From Nannobrachium achirus (lineage: Eukaryota > Chordata > Actinopteri > Myctophiformes > Myctophidae): a stretch of 64,000 nucleotides of DNA. Below are positions 54,553 through 64,000 of the stretch, in pieces. The notes beneath the pieces are model-generated. The model was not told where the DNA came from, did no database searches, and saw nothing but the letters and a program-made list of their open reading frames with translations. The stretch lies in contig OY997651.1 of the NCBI GenBank assembly GCA_963921795.1, positions 55,426,642-55,490,641 of the forward strand, in the 5' to 3' direction. The translations under genes were made by a program, and so were the position numbers. The number at the start of each line of letters is the position of its first letter. Position 1 is the first letter of the stretch.

Positions 54553-55618
54553 TTGGTGGGTAAACCACCGCTCAGTTCACACGGGTGTGATTTTTAACCA
54601 CTCCTCTGGATAACCTCTGCTTCTGAAGCGCATATCTAAAACGTCAGCCTGCTTTTGGTAGTCCGCTGTGTCACTGCACAGTCTCCTAATGCGGCTATGC
54701 TGGCTTACCGGCAGACTGCGCTTCAGAGGTAGAGGATGGAAACTGTCGGCTCATAGCAGGGAATTCCTGTCTGTAGGTTTTCTGTACACATCTGTTTTAA
54801 AACTTTTGCCATCCCGCATAATGCGTATGTCCAAAAAATTAATTTCAATTTGATCGGAATTGATAGTGAACTTGAGTGTTTGCATAGTCGAAAAACATTT
54901 TTAATTTGTGTTCATCACTCCCCCAAATCAGAAATGTCATCAACATAACGACGCCACAATTTGATATGGGTAAGATAGGGATTTTGTGCGCCAAATACAC
55001 AATCTTTCTCAAATAGGCCCATAAAGAGACCTGCGTAATTTGGGGCCATGCGGCTGCCCATAGCTGTGCCGCGTATTTGGAGATAATAATCATTCTCAAA
55101 CATAAGTAATTTCTTGTGAGAACCAGTTCGGCCAACTCTTTAATACAATTAGTGCTTGGAGAGATCTGGGTATCACGTTGGTTCAAGAAAAAGGTGAGTG
55201 CTTCCAAACCACCTGTGTGTGGTATACAAGTGTATAAGCTTTCCACATCAAGGGTGGCCATAATAACTTCTCCTTCAATATCTCCCAGTTCTTTTAAGGT
55301 ATTGATCATGTCCATAGAATCTCTCACATATGCTGGGAGAGAAGTGACATGTGGTTTTAAAAAAGAATCTACATAGGTAGAGATTTTGTCTGTTAGAGAC
55401 CTTATAGACGGTCTACCTAGGTCTACCTGGAGGTGATTCTAAGCGTTTGTGGATCTTAGGCAAGGTGTAAATTACTGCTATAACAGGATGTTCGACTTTC
55501 ATGAACTCAAAATCATTTTTATCAATTTCGTGATTATCCAAAAAGTATTGTAGTTTTTTGTGTATTTCAGCTAGTTGTCTTGTAATTTCATTTACATAAT
55601 CCACCCGGTTCTGAATAG

Positions 55619-56029
55619 CAATGGTTCTCAACCTGTGGGTTGGGACCCCCAGGGGGGTCCCCAAATTATTTTGGGGGGTCCCCAGATGATTAACTTAATG
55701 TGAAACATTGTTTTCTCGCTCAACAGTCCTCAAGTTAATAAGGGTATCTGCATGTTTCTAAAGTGAGAATTTAAGGAGAAAAATAATAAATAAAAAGACA
55801 AATTAAACATTGTTCAAATTGTCAATTAGAGGCAGAAATTATGAAAATAGCTGATCTACATGCTCACAATGCCTCGCGTTGTGAGCATGTAGATCTGCTA
55901 TTTTCACAATAGAACCGTGTTATACAAAATGAAATGCCTCAACTCTTAGTGCTCGTCAGGGTGGGGGGGTCCCCAGTTAAAATATGATTATTATGGGGGT
56001 CACGGCCTGAAAAAGGTTGAGAACCACTG
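55619..56029. mobile_element. hAT MITE inside the Penelope-like element
   Basis: Ends CAATGGTTCTCAACCTGTGG and AAAAGGTTGAGAACCACTG, a classic hAT terminal repeat. Flanks CTGAATAG and CACTATAG agree at five of eight positions. GGGTTGGGACCCCCAGGGGG at the left and TGGGGGTCACGGCC at the right form the subterminal region. A hairpin cassette is at 55,841-55,908. The coding frame on either side (GGAIV, then IQNRVDY) shows the insertion point. Confidence 0.9.
55841..55908. repeat. Hairpin cassette (two-armed)
   Basis: ATGAAAATAGCTGATCTACA pairs with TGTAGATCTGCTATTTTCAC. GCTCACAATGC pairs with GCGTTGTGAGC. ACATGCTC/GAGCATGT differs from the usual ACAAGCTC/GAGCTTGT in both arms together. Confidence 0.9.
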
Positions 56030-56829
56030 CACTATAGCACCGCCTTTATCTGCGGGCTTCACAATCACATTAACATCATTCTTCAAGTCAGACAAAGCAT
56101 TTCTCTGTTCTTTAGGGAGGTTATTCATTGTTTTGTATTCACGTTTTTTATTCAAGATTTGGGATACAGCTTTTTCCACCAATCTACAGTAGGTATCAAG
56201 AGAAGGGTTCCTATATTTCTAGGTGGACAAAAAGTAGACTTTGCACGAAAGGGATGTTGTGCAACTTGTGCAGTAGTTCCAGTCTCATTTACAGTTCTTT
56301 TATTCTGTAGCTCATTGGGGCTGGGCTTAGAGCTGAAAGATTCCCTTAATCTGAGAGTGCGGAAAAACTTGTGGAAATCAATAATGGTGTTAAAGTCATT
56401 GCATTGTGTGGTAGGTACAAAGGAAATCCCTTTACTAAGGGCTAACTTACTTGGAGTGCTTATGGATTTATTAGACAGATTGATCACATTCAGTGATTCT
56501 CCAGTAGTGGGGAGGGTGGGGGTTGTGAGGACGTCTTCCTCTTACCCCTCCGGTATTTTCTCCAGGGCCGTTTCTCCCTTGGCCTCTCAGGCCTCTGCCG
56601 CCTCTCCGTTGTGGCCTCGACACAACAACGGAGATGTAACTTGATGAACATCAAAGCTGATACCCGTTCAACCATTAACTTTGTACGGATTGGAGTAATG
56701 ATTAAATTAATCTGGCTGAATCCCCCTTTCGCACTCTGCAGTGCTGCATGGAATGATTTTTGCACAATTTAACAAAGACATTAGGCCACCAGGTATAGTT
56801 TCTCCGTTGCTATGTTTGAAGGCCCTGAA

Positions 56830-58270
56830 TGCAATAATTTAACTAAATGCTGGTAGCCTGAATCTTTCGCACACTTCAATTATTTCCTCCTCTCCAAATC
56901 TGAGGAGCCTATACTCTGCTGGGGGCCAGCTGCTAGGTTCCAGAACTTGGAGTAGTCTAACCAAGTCAGCATACTGTGTTGCACACTGATCCTGTAATGC
57001 AGAGCCAACATACGATTGCTTAGATTATCACAAAGACCTCTGATGAATTGTTTGTGGTTCATGGACACAATCTTTGGGTGGTCACTCAGCTCAACTGTTT
57101 TAAATCTGCCTGCTGATATTGCAATATTGCCATTGCGCACTTTGGCAGCTGGATCTTCTAGCATTTCCTCAAGGAGGTCCACAGTCTCCTTGATAAATCT
57201 GTCTGCAAGGGCTAGTAGTTTTGTGATTCTGTAAAGATTCTGATAGTGTTTTTTAACAGTGATAGTGTGTCATGCATGAGTGCTATGTCTAACAACAACT
57301 GCTTTGAAGTTAGTTGCCTTAACACACCTGCATAAGTGCCCTTATCCAAGTCTGATTTGGTTGCATCTTTTTTTGCTTTACTGAAGTGAGCAGAGCACAT
57401 AGTGACTCCAAATTATTCCACACAGCAGACACTGTGCGAAAAGAAATTTCTACCCATCTTGTGCTCAAGACCCGGTCAATTTTTCCCACTTGGGTGTCAA
57501 GATTGGCAGCACACTCTCTCAGTTCGATTTGGTTTTGAGGTGATTTACTGTAAACAGAATACAATTTATCCATAAATTACCTTGACACACTTTTGCAGTG
57601 TCATCCACAGCCAGCTCCAGACGGTGGTTTAAACAATGCCAGGTCAATATAGTAGGATAAAGATCAGACAACTGTTTAGCTACTCCAGATCTCCGGCCCA
57701 ACATGACACAGGCACCATCGCTTGCAAATGCAACAAAGTGGTTCTTCAAATATGTATGATTAAAGCCATGTCCAGAGAAGCATTGCAACAGATGCTTTGT
57801 AGTTGTATCAGCTTTTTGGTTGGGGAGCTCAATCAAATCTAGAAACAAAGTGTATGGTTCTTCGTCCTTTTATAATTCACAATTGATTGTAGTTGTATCC
57901 CCCCTGGTAGTTGATTCATCTATCATAATAGATATTTTACCTTCTATTGCTTGATAATGCTTGGAGATGATTTTGCACATTTCTGAACCAACGCGGTCTG
58001 TCATATTTGCTGCACTGAATCTTGAGTGCAGGTTAAGGCCAATATCAAACCCATTCTTTTTCAGTAACCTCAGACCTTGGTAATGATCTGTGAAAGGCCT
58101 GTTGTTTTGTGCCATGTGGTATGCAGCGGTGAAAACAGCAGTAGTAGCCCTCAGGGATGATACATGACGTTTGTCATTGGCTATTTGGCTTTCTCAATTG
58201 GCTGGGTTTTTGCAGTTGCTTGGATCTGTTCTGCCGCCTTGTGAACATGTGAATTTATGTGTATTCATAT
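56830..58270 (-). pseudogene. hAT transposase relic, KIAA1586-like
   Basis: From 58,140 downward: TTAVFTAAYHMAQNNRPFTD, NLHSRFSAANMTDRVGSEMC and GKISIMIDESTTRGDTTTIN (D of MIDEST); 57,848 onward FVAFASDGACVMLGRRSGVA (D of SDGA) and LTWHCLNHRLELAVDD; then LDKLYSVYSKSPQNQIELRE, RVLSTRWVEISFRTVSAVWN and the later part down to 56,880. HCLNHRLELAV-D and LSTRWV-SSFR-VSAVW identify the hAT group that includes domesticated KIAA1586. Frames change several times. No C-terminal dimerisation motif or terminal repeats were found. Confidence 0.8.
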
Positions 58271-58713
58271 TGTCTTCTTAAGATAAGTCAGCATTTGTTG
58301 TTTGTCCTTTCCGTATGGTGCAATGTTGTAGCTACCCCAATGGTCTGACAAAAGTTCCTCTTGGGAGCTATCATGTAGCCTACACATTCCACCACATTCC
58401 ATGGCTTATGTTAATATGGGGGGAACAGGTTTTGAGCCAAATAGTCTACTTAGAACATGAACACAATAGGACTAGGTTAAATGAAAAGCAAAAACAAACA
58501 ATTCATTCAATGTTTATTTCACTTAATTGTTTTAGAATTCACAGACACGCAACACTAGTTTAAATGATAGCCATGAGGAGCTGATATTTATAAATAATAA
58601 TAAATATAATAGAAGTAGAATCAGAATATAATATGCATCTTTGTAGGACTCATATCCACGAGTTTCCTACGCCCCATAGTGCATTGCGCAAACGTTTGCA
58701 TCGATCTTCCGGC
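58271..58713. other. Spacer, nothing recognised
   Basis: Possible 5' part of the KIAA1586-like element, then AT-rich sequence. Confidence 0.3.
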
Positions 58714-58777
58714 GCCGATTTACAAGCTCTCAACGGGTTGCATCTGCGACGCGACGTGAGCTTGTATGTCTGCTGTT
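58714..58777. repeat. Hairpin cassette (two-armed)
   Basis: CCGATTTACAAGCTCTCAAC and GGGTTGCATCTGCGACGCGA, against CGTGAGCTTGTATGTCTGC. Flanked by TTCCGGCG and CCCGGAAG, themselves roughly complementary, so the stem may extend outward. Confidence 0.75.
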
Positions 58778-59159
58778 AAACCCGGAAGTTTGGTCCGGAT
58801 AGTCTCCAGTAAACTCCCGCGGAAACTTGTGGATAGATATGGACTTAAACATAAACTCGCATTAATGAAGATTATGCCTAAAAATAGTAGCCCATCTGAT
58901 AATAGGCCTAAATAACTGACTGTGATGCTGTTTTAGGCTCTTCTACAACAGCAGCAGCTGCTTTCTTTCCCAACAGCTGGAATCCACAGGCACGGCAGGC
59001 AGGCAGGTGGCGGTAGACGTAAAACAGAGTTTCCTTTGGACCCCAGTGCTGTGGATGTACTGGACGCTTAGTGGCTTCTTGGTCTTCTTCTTCGGTGTAT
59101 GTCCCACGGGCAAGACAGTAGATACCAGGCAGGCAGTAGACTGTAAAGAATGATGGACG

Positions 59160-59690
59160 AACGTCCTGCTGACCGTTTATACAGTGTAAATGAGGACGTA
59201 GGTGAGGCCTGCGTTGCCCGAGGATCGTTTTGCAAAGTTTATTGCCTGGTTCTAGACCATAGCCCCCGCCCACTCTCAGAGTGGACTGTTTTTCTGGTCT
59301 GGAGCTGAGTACATGAATCGGCCGTTTAGCAGCCAAAAACTGCGGCTGATCCAATGAGCGCAGGGGGTGGGGGTTTAACAAATATCCAATCCGTGCAGCA
59401 GTTGAAACGATTCAAACAAAGTTCACACACACAGGCGGGCTGAGGCAGGCACACACACACACACACGCGTGCGCGCACACGCTGATTTCACCGAGCCTCG
59501 CGTTCACCGTGCGTTGCGATCACCGTGCGTCGCGATCACTCCACGCGTGCACGCTCGCAAAAAAGTAAATCGCTCAAAATAGGGCACAGTTTTAGACTAA
59601 AGCGTGAGCTGAGTCTGAAATCAGGCTACAAAGTTTATACAGTGTAAATGAGGACATCAGCGAGGCCTGCTTTGGCAGAGTATTCTTATG
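59160..59690 (+). repeat. Diverged direct repeat
   Basis: GTTTATACAGTGTAAATGAG and a following AGGCCTGC-type segment occur at 59,175-59,215 and 59,634-59,675. CG-rich phrases CACCGTGCGTTGCGATC and CACCGTGCGTCGCGATC repeat near 59,506-59,538. No coding signal. Confidence 0.55.
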
Positions 59691-60044
59691 CAAAGCAGCC
59701 AGGTAGGGGAATTGAAACATTGACTACGCCATCACACATCTTGACGGCGTGTGTGCACGCGTGTGCATATGTGGCACGCGCGCATGCAGCTTGAAAAGAA
59801 TGGGAACGTCGTTCCTGTGCGCTCCCACGGCATCTCACCGCTGGTTCAGGTGTACCGTTTATCCCTAACGCTGCGTTAGAGCAAACTAGAGCTCCGACGC
59901 TTTGGGAAATTTGCAAGTCCATTTAGAACACTAAAGCTGGGATGCAGAACTCCCAATCTAGTCCATGTACAGTCTCTTCGTTGACAGGGTTTCATGTTCC
60001 TCGACTGCCCGAAACAAACACTAGAGGTGTCTTTCAAAGTTAAG

Positions 60045-60240
60045 CATGGAGATGTACTATGATAGATATTTAACTCATATAACATTGCATTCCAGACAGA
60101 CAGTACTATGTAGAAGATATCATCAGAAAAACAGTTGCTAAATAAATTGTATTTACAATAGAAAGGTGGCTTTTCAGTGCCGTTTTTAAGGAAAGGGATT
60201 TACATTCCTTTAAGGCCTTCGGTAGGGAGTTCCACATTAG
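60045..60240 (+). repeat. Minisatellite-flank repeat, copy 2
   Basis: One or two decayed units (ATGATAGATATTTAACTCAT) followed by GAAGATATCATCAGAAAAAC through TTTAAGGCCTTCGGTAGG, colinear with 50,500-50,740. Confidence 0.75.
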
Positions 60241-60467
60241 TGCTGTGGAAAACCTTTTTTTTTATTTATTTTTTATGTAAAAGTAAATGTTCTTGCTGTC
60301 AACATAATCAGCTTGTGTCAAAGGAAATTGATTCAGGGAGAACATTTTGTATCATACATGTTGATGAACTACCAACATATAAATCCATGTGATAGATGCT
60401 AGCTGAAGATTACCCTGAATTGATAAGAGATGTCCTTTTTCCCAAAATGTGGCTGTGGGGTAAAGTG

Positions 60468-60622
60468 CAGTGTTATTTTGTAATTTTGTTGACCAAGACT
60501 AAGACTAAAGACTAAGTCGGCTAAGATTTTGATATTTAGTCAACTAAGACTAGACTAGACTAGACCAAAACAATTTCAGAAGACTAAGACTAAATGTGTG
60601 TTATTAAAACGTCTAAGACTAA
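60468..60622 (+). repeat. hAT-like repeat rich in ACTAAGACT
   Basis: CAGTGTTATTTTGTAATTTT, GTTGACCAAGACTAAGACTA and GACTAGACTAGACTAG resemble a common teleost hAT MITE with (GACTAA)-like subrepeats. It resumes after the foldback element at 61,676. Confidence 0.5.
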
Positions 60623-61675
60623 TAAGTCCGGGAAAAATGGGGGTGAACGTGGATTTGCCTGTTAAAGTTTTTTTCTCAACTGATTCTTGTAGCTTGGGGT
60701 CACCTCTTAAGGATTCAAGAGGATGACCAGTGATATCCATTGAGCATTTTTTATTATTAACCCCTTAATGCCTGAAACATGGGCTCCCATTGACTTTCTA
60801 TACAGGAGGAAAATACCCAGAAAAAGATTATTTTTCGGGGTATTTATTTTTAGATCTGAGGGGTCTAACTAGGGGTTTGTCATGATGCTGAATCCATTGC
60901 AGGCATTTGTTTTGCACAAAAAACATTCCCTGGGCTAGAAATAGCCTCAGAACACGTATGGGTGAGTATTCATGTTAGTCGGAGGCCTTAGGGTTTTTTT
61001 TCTCGTGCTAATAGTCTAAAAGTGCAAAATTTTGCACAGATGTAGCTCAGGGCATGCTCTAATGATTTAGCTAGGTCGGCGACCTTCGGGGTCACCACAA
61101 CACCCACAAAACTCTGAAAAGTGATGACTCATCACTTTTCATCACTAAAGTCGATGGGAGCCCAACTTGATTTGGCCGATGTGGAGACCCCGAATGTCGC
61201 AGACTCGGGCGCCCTAGCTAAATCATTAGAGCAAGCCCTGAGCTACATCTGTGCAAAATGTTGCACTTTTAGACTGATTAGCACGAGAAAAAAAAAGGCC
61301 TCCGACTAACATGAATACTCACCCATACGTGTATTGTTTTCTGAGGCTATTTCTAGCCCACGGAATGTTTTTTGTGCAAAACAAATGCCTGCAATGGATT
61401 CGGCATCATGACAAACCCCTAGTTAGACCCCTCAGATCCTCCTTAAATACCCAGAAGAATAATCTTTTTCTGGGTATTTTCCTCCTGTATAGAAAGTCAA
61501 TGGGAGCCCATGTTTCAGGCATTAAGGGGTTAATAATAAAAAATGCTCAATGGATATCACTGGTCATCCTCTTGAATCCTTAAGAGGTGACCCCAAGCTA
61601 CAAGAATCAGTTGAGAAAAAAACTTTTACCGACGAAACCACGTTCAGCCAAAAATCACCGTTTTTTTCCCGGACT
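60623..61675. mobile_element. 1.05 kb near-palindromic foldback element with 11-bp target duplication
   Basis: Flanked by TCTAAGACTAA (60,612-60,622 and 61,676-61,686). The arms, AGTCCGGGAAAAATGG at the left and CCGTTTTTTTCCCGGACT at the right, extend about 470 bp on each side with high similarity to a loop near 61,090-61,180. There is no transposase. Very long inverted repeats with a 9-11 bp duplication suggest a Mutator-like (MULE) non-autonomous element. The open frames in the arms are mirror artefacts. Confidence 0.85.
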
Positions 61676-61894
61676 TCTAAGACTAAAAGGAATTAAACCC
61701 AAATACATATTCTATCTTTCATTTGAGAATGTAGGCACTTATATGTTCTTTTCAAATCTTGTTGGTTTTGCTCAGAGAGTAGTAGACAGTGTCAGATGTG
61801 ATTGATACTGTTACTATTTGCAGAGCAGAGATTTTGTACCTCATATACTGTAACATTGAATATAACATTGAATGACAGACAGAACACAGTACAG

Positions 61895-63639
61895 TAGCCC
61901 CGTTTACATGCACGCATCTAATCGTATTAAAAACAAGATTTTAGATAAACCCGATCTAATTCTGCATGTATACACCTAAATAAACCCGATCAAAACCAAC
62001 ACGATTTAAATTCTGATCGGATGCAGAGGGGTGGTCTAGACTTTTTTACGACCCGATCAAAAGGAAAATCCTTCCATGTAAACACCTAACCCGATTAGAA
62101 TGTGACATGTTCTTTCAGCGCAGGCTTCCTGGCCATTTATTGTGGCACTTTTTGTGATGTTTCACCACATCTATTTAGTTTATAAACGCATTTTTTAATC
62201 AATCTATAAATGTGCAGACTATCTGTGTAGCCTGCCTACGTTAGTGTGCGTGTTTGCGTGCGCTCACGCGAGTCCCAACTAAGACTCCTGTCTCAATTGA
62301 GAAGAACCGTAGGCTAGAGATCTTCACAGGTCCAAAAAATGGTCCCGAAAACTAAATGGACCGTCAAATTTTGACCGATTCCGACCTGTTATGAAACAAT
62401 AATCAAATTACAAAACCAAACCTGAGTGGCCCCGTAACGGTCTCGTCCGATTCCGTCCCGTTCCGACGTTCATTCTTTTTTTACAGACCGAAACCCGTGA
62501 CATGTTGTCCCGAGATCCTTTTATTTCCAAGGTTCCGAGAGACCCGACCATTTAATCATTATTAAAACCCTCTTTTATGTAACTCACTGCAGCCGTGCAG
62601 CGTGCTGTTAACTGATTGACAGGCAGAAGAAGGCTGCCAAGGAATCTATAATATTAAGATCGAAACAAAAGTCAGGGATAAAGGAATACTTATAGGCTAC
62701 TTTCTAACTACAGAGGTAAGTCATTTTCGGTTTGTTTGACATGTTTAACTTGTACGCGGTCGCGGGTGCCTTCTCATCAAAAAATAGCCGATCTACAAGC
62801 TCACAACGCGTCTCAAATCCTGGCAGCAGGCTACGCATCACGTTAAACTGATCCTAGACCAGCATTATCATCTCACTTACACAGCCATTCATTCATCTCG
62901 CGGCCTCACGGCTAACAGACCTGATCCTAGGTCAGCCTAAACACAGCACACACGAAACAGAACTCCAGTAGTTCGGTGAGAGAAAGAGAAAGATATTCTA
63001 GCGCGACTGGACGCTACGTCCTCGTTCATCTATCCTCCTGTGCGTCTTTGCCCAGGTCAGATTGATCTGGCCACTAACTAATTGTCGTCTTGCGATCATA
63101 AATAGCCTAAGAAACCACCAGCAAAACATCCTATATTCTTCATCAGATAAATAATATTTAAAGGGGCCTGGGGTAAGTGGATATAGCTAAGAGAGTCAAT
63201 TTTAAAAGTATTATAGACTTTTTGTTTATTATCGTGAATGCACTTGTCAATGAAGCCATATGTTCTATGGGCCGTCGCCCGTCGGGAGCAAATATGGATT
63301 GTGACGTGATGATGATGATGATGATTATAATGATAATATAGGCCTAATACATACAGAACAACGCACATCCCCAATAATCTAATTAAAAGAGCATTGCAGC
63401 TTATTTTTTCACTTTGGTGGGGCTGTGTATTTGCTTAGGCTCCATTATTATTACTATTATTATTAATGGATACAGGGAAATGCGATCTATTTAATCATTT
63501 GCGTCACAACACGATTTAAAAGTGGGCACATGTAAACACCAGATCGGATTGATCTCACCCCATGTATACACTTGATCCAATCCTTCAATCGGGTTTATTT
63601 AGATCAGATTGGAATGAGGCTGTCATGTATACACAGCTA
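61895..63639. mobile_element. TIR-like insertion inside the minisatellite
   Basis: Left TAGCCCCGTTTACATGCACG and right GGCTGTCATGTATACACAGCTA are imperfect inverses. Both subterminal regions carry GGGTTTAT and GATC(T/A)AAT-type motifs (AAACCCGATCTAATTC versus AATCGGGTTTATTTAGATC). The interior includes a separate GGTCCCGA-rich piece at 62,330-62,520 and one hairpin arm (62,783-62,816). The minisatellite ends at 61,890 and restarts at 63,641, showing the insertion point. Confidence 0.6.
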
Positions 63640-63640
63640 G

Positions 63641-63885
63641 TGATAGATATTTAACTCATATAACATTGAATGACAGACAGAACACAGTACTATGATAGAT
63701 ATTTAACTCATATAACATTGAATGACAGACAGAACACAGTACTATGATAGATATTTAACTCATATAACATTGAATGACAGACAGAACACAGTACTATGAT
63801 AGATATTTAACTCATATAACATTGAATGACAGACAGAACACAGTACTATGATAGATATTTAACTCATAACATTGCATGACAGCAG
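63641..63885 (+). repeat. 52-bp minisatellite array
   Basis: About five tandem units of GATAGATATTTAACTCATAT plus AACATTGAATGACAGACAG and AACACAGTACTAT, nearly identical to each other. The last unit is shortened. Confidence 0.93.
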
Positions 63886-63892
63886 GGCCGGA

Positions 63893-64000
63893 TTTAGCCT
63901 TCAGCACTAGGTGGGGCAGGACGACATGACAGGGGGTTACCTCCAGCCCATGCTGCTTTGTGGCGCGGGCGGAAAATAATTGGGGGGGACAAACCCCCTA
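63893..64000 (+). mobile_element. hAT element left end, cut by the window edge
   Basis: CAGGGCCGGATTTAGCC is a well-known vertebrate hAT terminal repeat, followed by CACTAGGTGGGGCAGG and a GGGGGGGACAAACCCCC stretch. The rest lies outside the window. Confidence 0.6.

Larger units (their letters stand above)
53570..56765 (-). pseudogene. Penelope-like element: RT plus GIY-YIG endonuclease
   Basis: Read from 56,765 down: an N-terminal basic region; NDVNVIVKPADKGGAIV (about 56,095-56,030), then a hAT MITE, then RVDYVNEITRQLAEIHKKLQ and YTLPKIHKRLESPPGRP. RT follows with TLDVESLYTCIPHTGGLEAL (55,240), RGTAMGSRMAPNYAGLFMGL (about 55,040) and the catalytic LWRRYVDDISDLG (54,940). NFLDIRI and TDVYRKPTDRNS come next. 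A CA tract and poly-G interrupt at 54,450-54,552. TVLYAFYSTQPSDKILNVIL and SWHILSSDPKLA follow. The GIY-YIG domain is YLLKCPCGLGYVGKTNRA with KSPVAMHFLAAGHSVSTLRY (53,900-53,690). Domain order is that of an endonuclease-bearing Penelope-like element. The YVDD box is intact, but frameshifts, the MITE and the microsatellite inactivate it. Confidence 0.85.

Noticed and set aside
61121..61805. Open frames in the foldback arms
   Set aside because: Both strands are open because the arms mirror each other. No domain.

Overview
The window looks like intergenic or intronic chromosome sequence from a ray-finned (teleost) fish. The evidence is the repeat content: many hAT families, PIF/Harbinger, Helitron-like, Ty3/Gypsy and Penelope-like elements, LINE 3' ends, tRNA-SINEs with a GCGCTACATAAATGCA-type tail, long CA and GA microsatellites, and relics of protein families that are multicopy in fish (DUF6589, P2X7-like C-terminal domain, HMGXB3/KDZ-like Cys-rich proteins). 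I found no intact host gene, rRNA, functional tRNA or CRISPR array. Almost every recognisable coding stretch is frameshifted, truncated or interrupted. Family names below come from recognising motifs by eye, not from a search. || Layout. 0-11 kb: a mosaic of hAT transposase relics, hAT MITEs and an unclassified hairpin-ended repeat (here family C). 11.2-17.6 kb: a broken Ty3/Gypsy element (LTR fragment, gag, protease, RT, RNase H, integrase, 3' LTR) carrying a Helitron-like element and a 1.27 kb foldback element. It sits among exon-like pieces of an HMGXB3/KDZ-like Cys-rich gene. 16.9-23.8 kb: a large direct tandem duplication (unit 1 about 3.0 kb, unit 2 about 3.9 kb) that starts inside the Gypsy integrase and ends inside a DUF6589-like reading frame. 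Unit 1 has lost about 1 kb. 23.2-30.4 kb: a DUF6589-like pseudogene on the minus strand, split by two hAT insertions (24,891-25,316 and 25,713-27,784, the latter containing a PIF/Harbinger MITE) and one family C insertion. 30.8-35.3 kb: a hAT element, a transposase-like exon with a GDGR-DSPG motif, MITEs and a Helitron-like copy. 35.5-38.2 kb: a near full-length but broken ZMYM1-like hAT transposase. 39.7-41.5 kb: a P2X7-like pseudogene whose first exon is split by a hAT MITE with a perfect 8-bp target duplication. 45.0-46.4 kb: a Harbinger transposase relic containing a hAT element that itself contains a tRNA-SINE. 46.7-50 kb: a second ZMYM1-like hAT relic, a Helitron-like copy with a tandem array, and a 5'-truncated LINE with a 15-bp target duplication. 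51.7-58.3 kb: a LINE fragment, a Penelope-like element with RT and GIY-YIG endonuclease split by a hAT MITE, and a KIAA1586-like hAT relic. 60-64 kb: a 52-bp minisatellite family and a 1.05 kb near-palindromic foldback element flanked by an 11-bp duplication. || The most unusual signal is a short hairpin cassette of about 60-80 bp (core GATCTACAAGCTCACA / TGTGAGCTTGTAGATC). It occurs at least fourteen times as a two-armed palindrome and about nine more times as a single arm. It lies inside hAT elements whose terminal inverted repeats are unrelated. Its two arms vary between copies but stay complementary to each other. This is the best candidate here for something undescribed.
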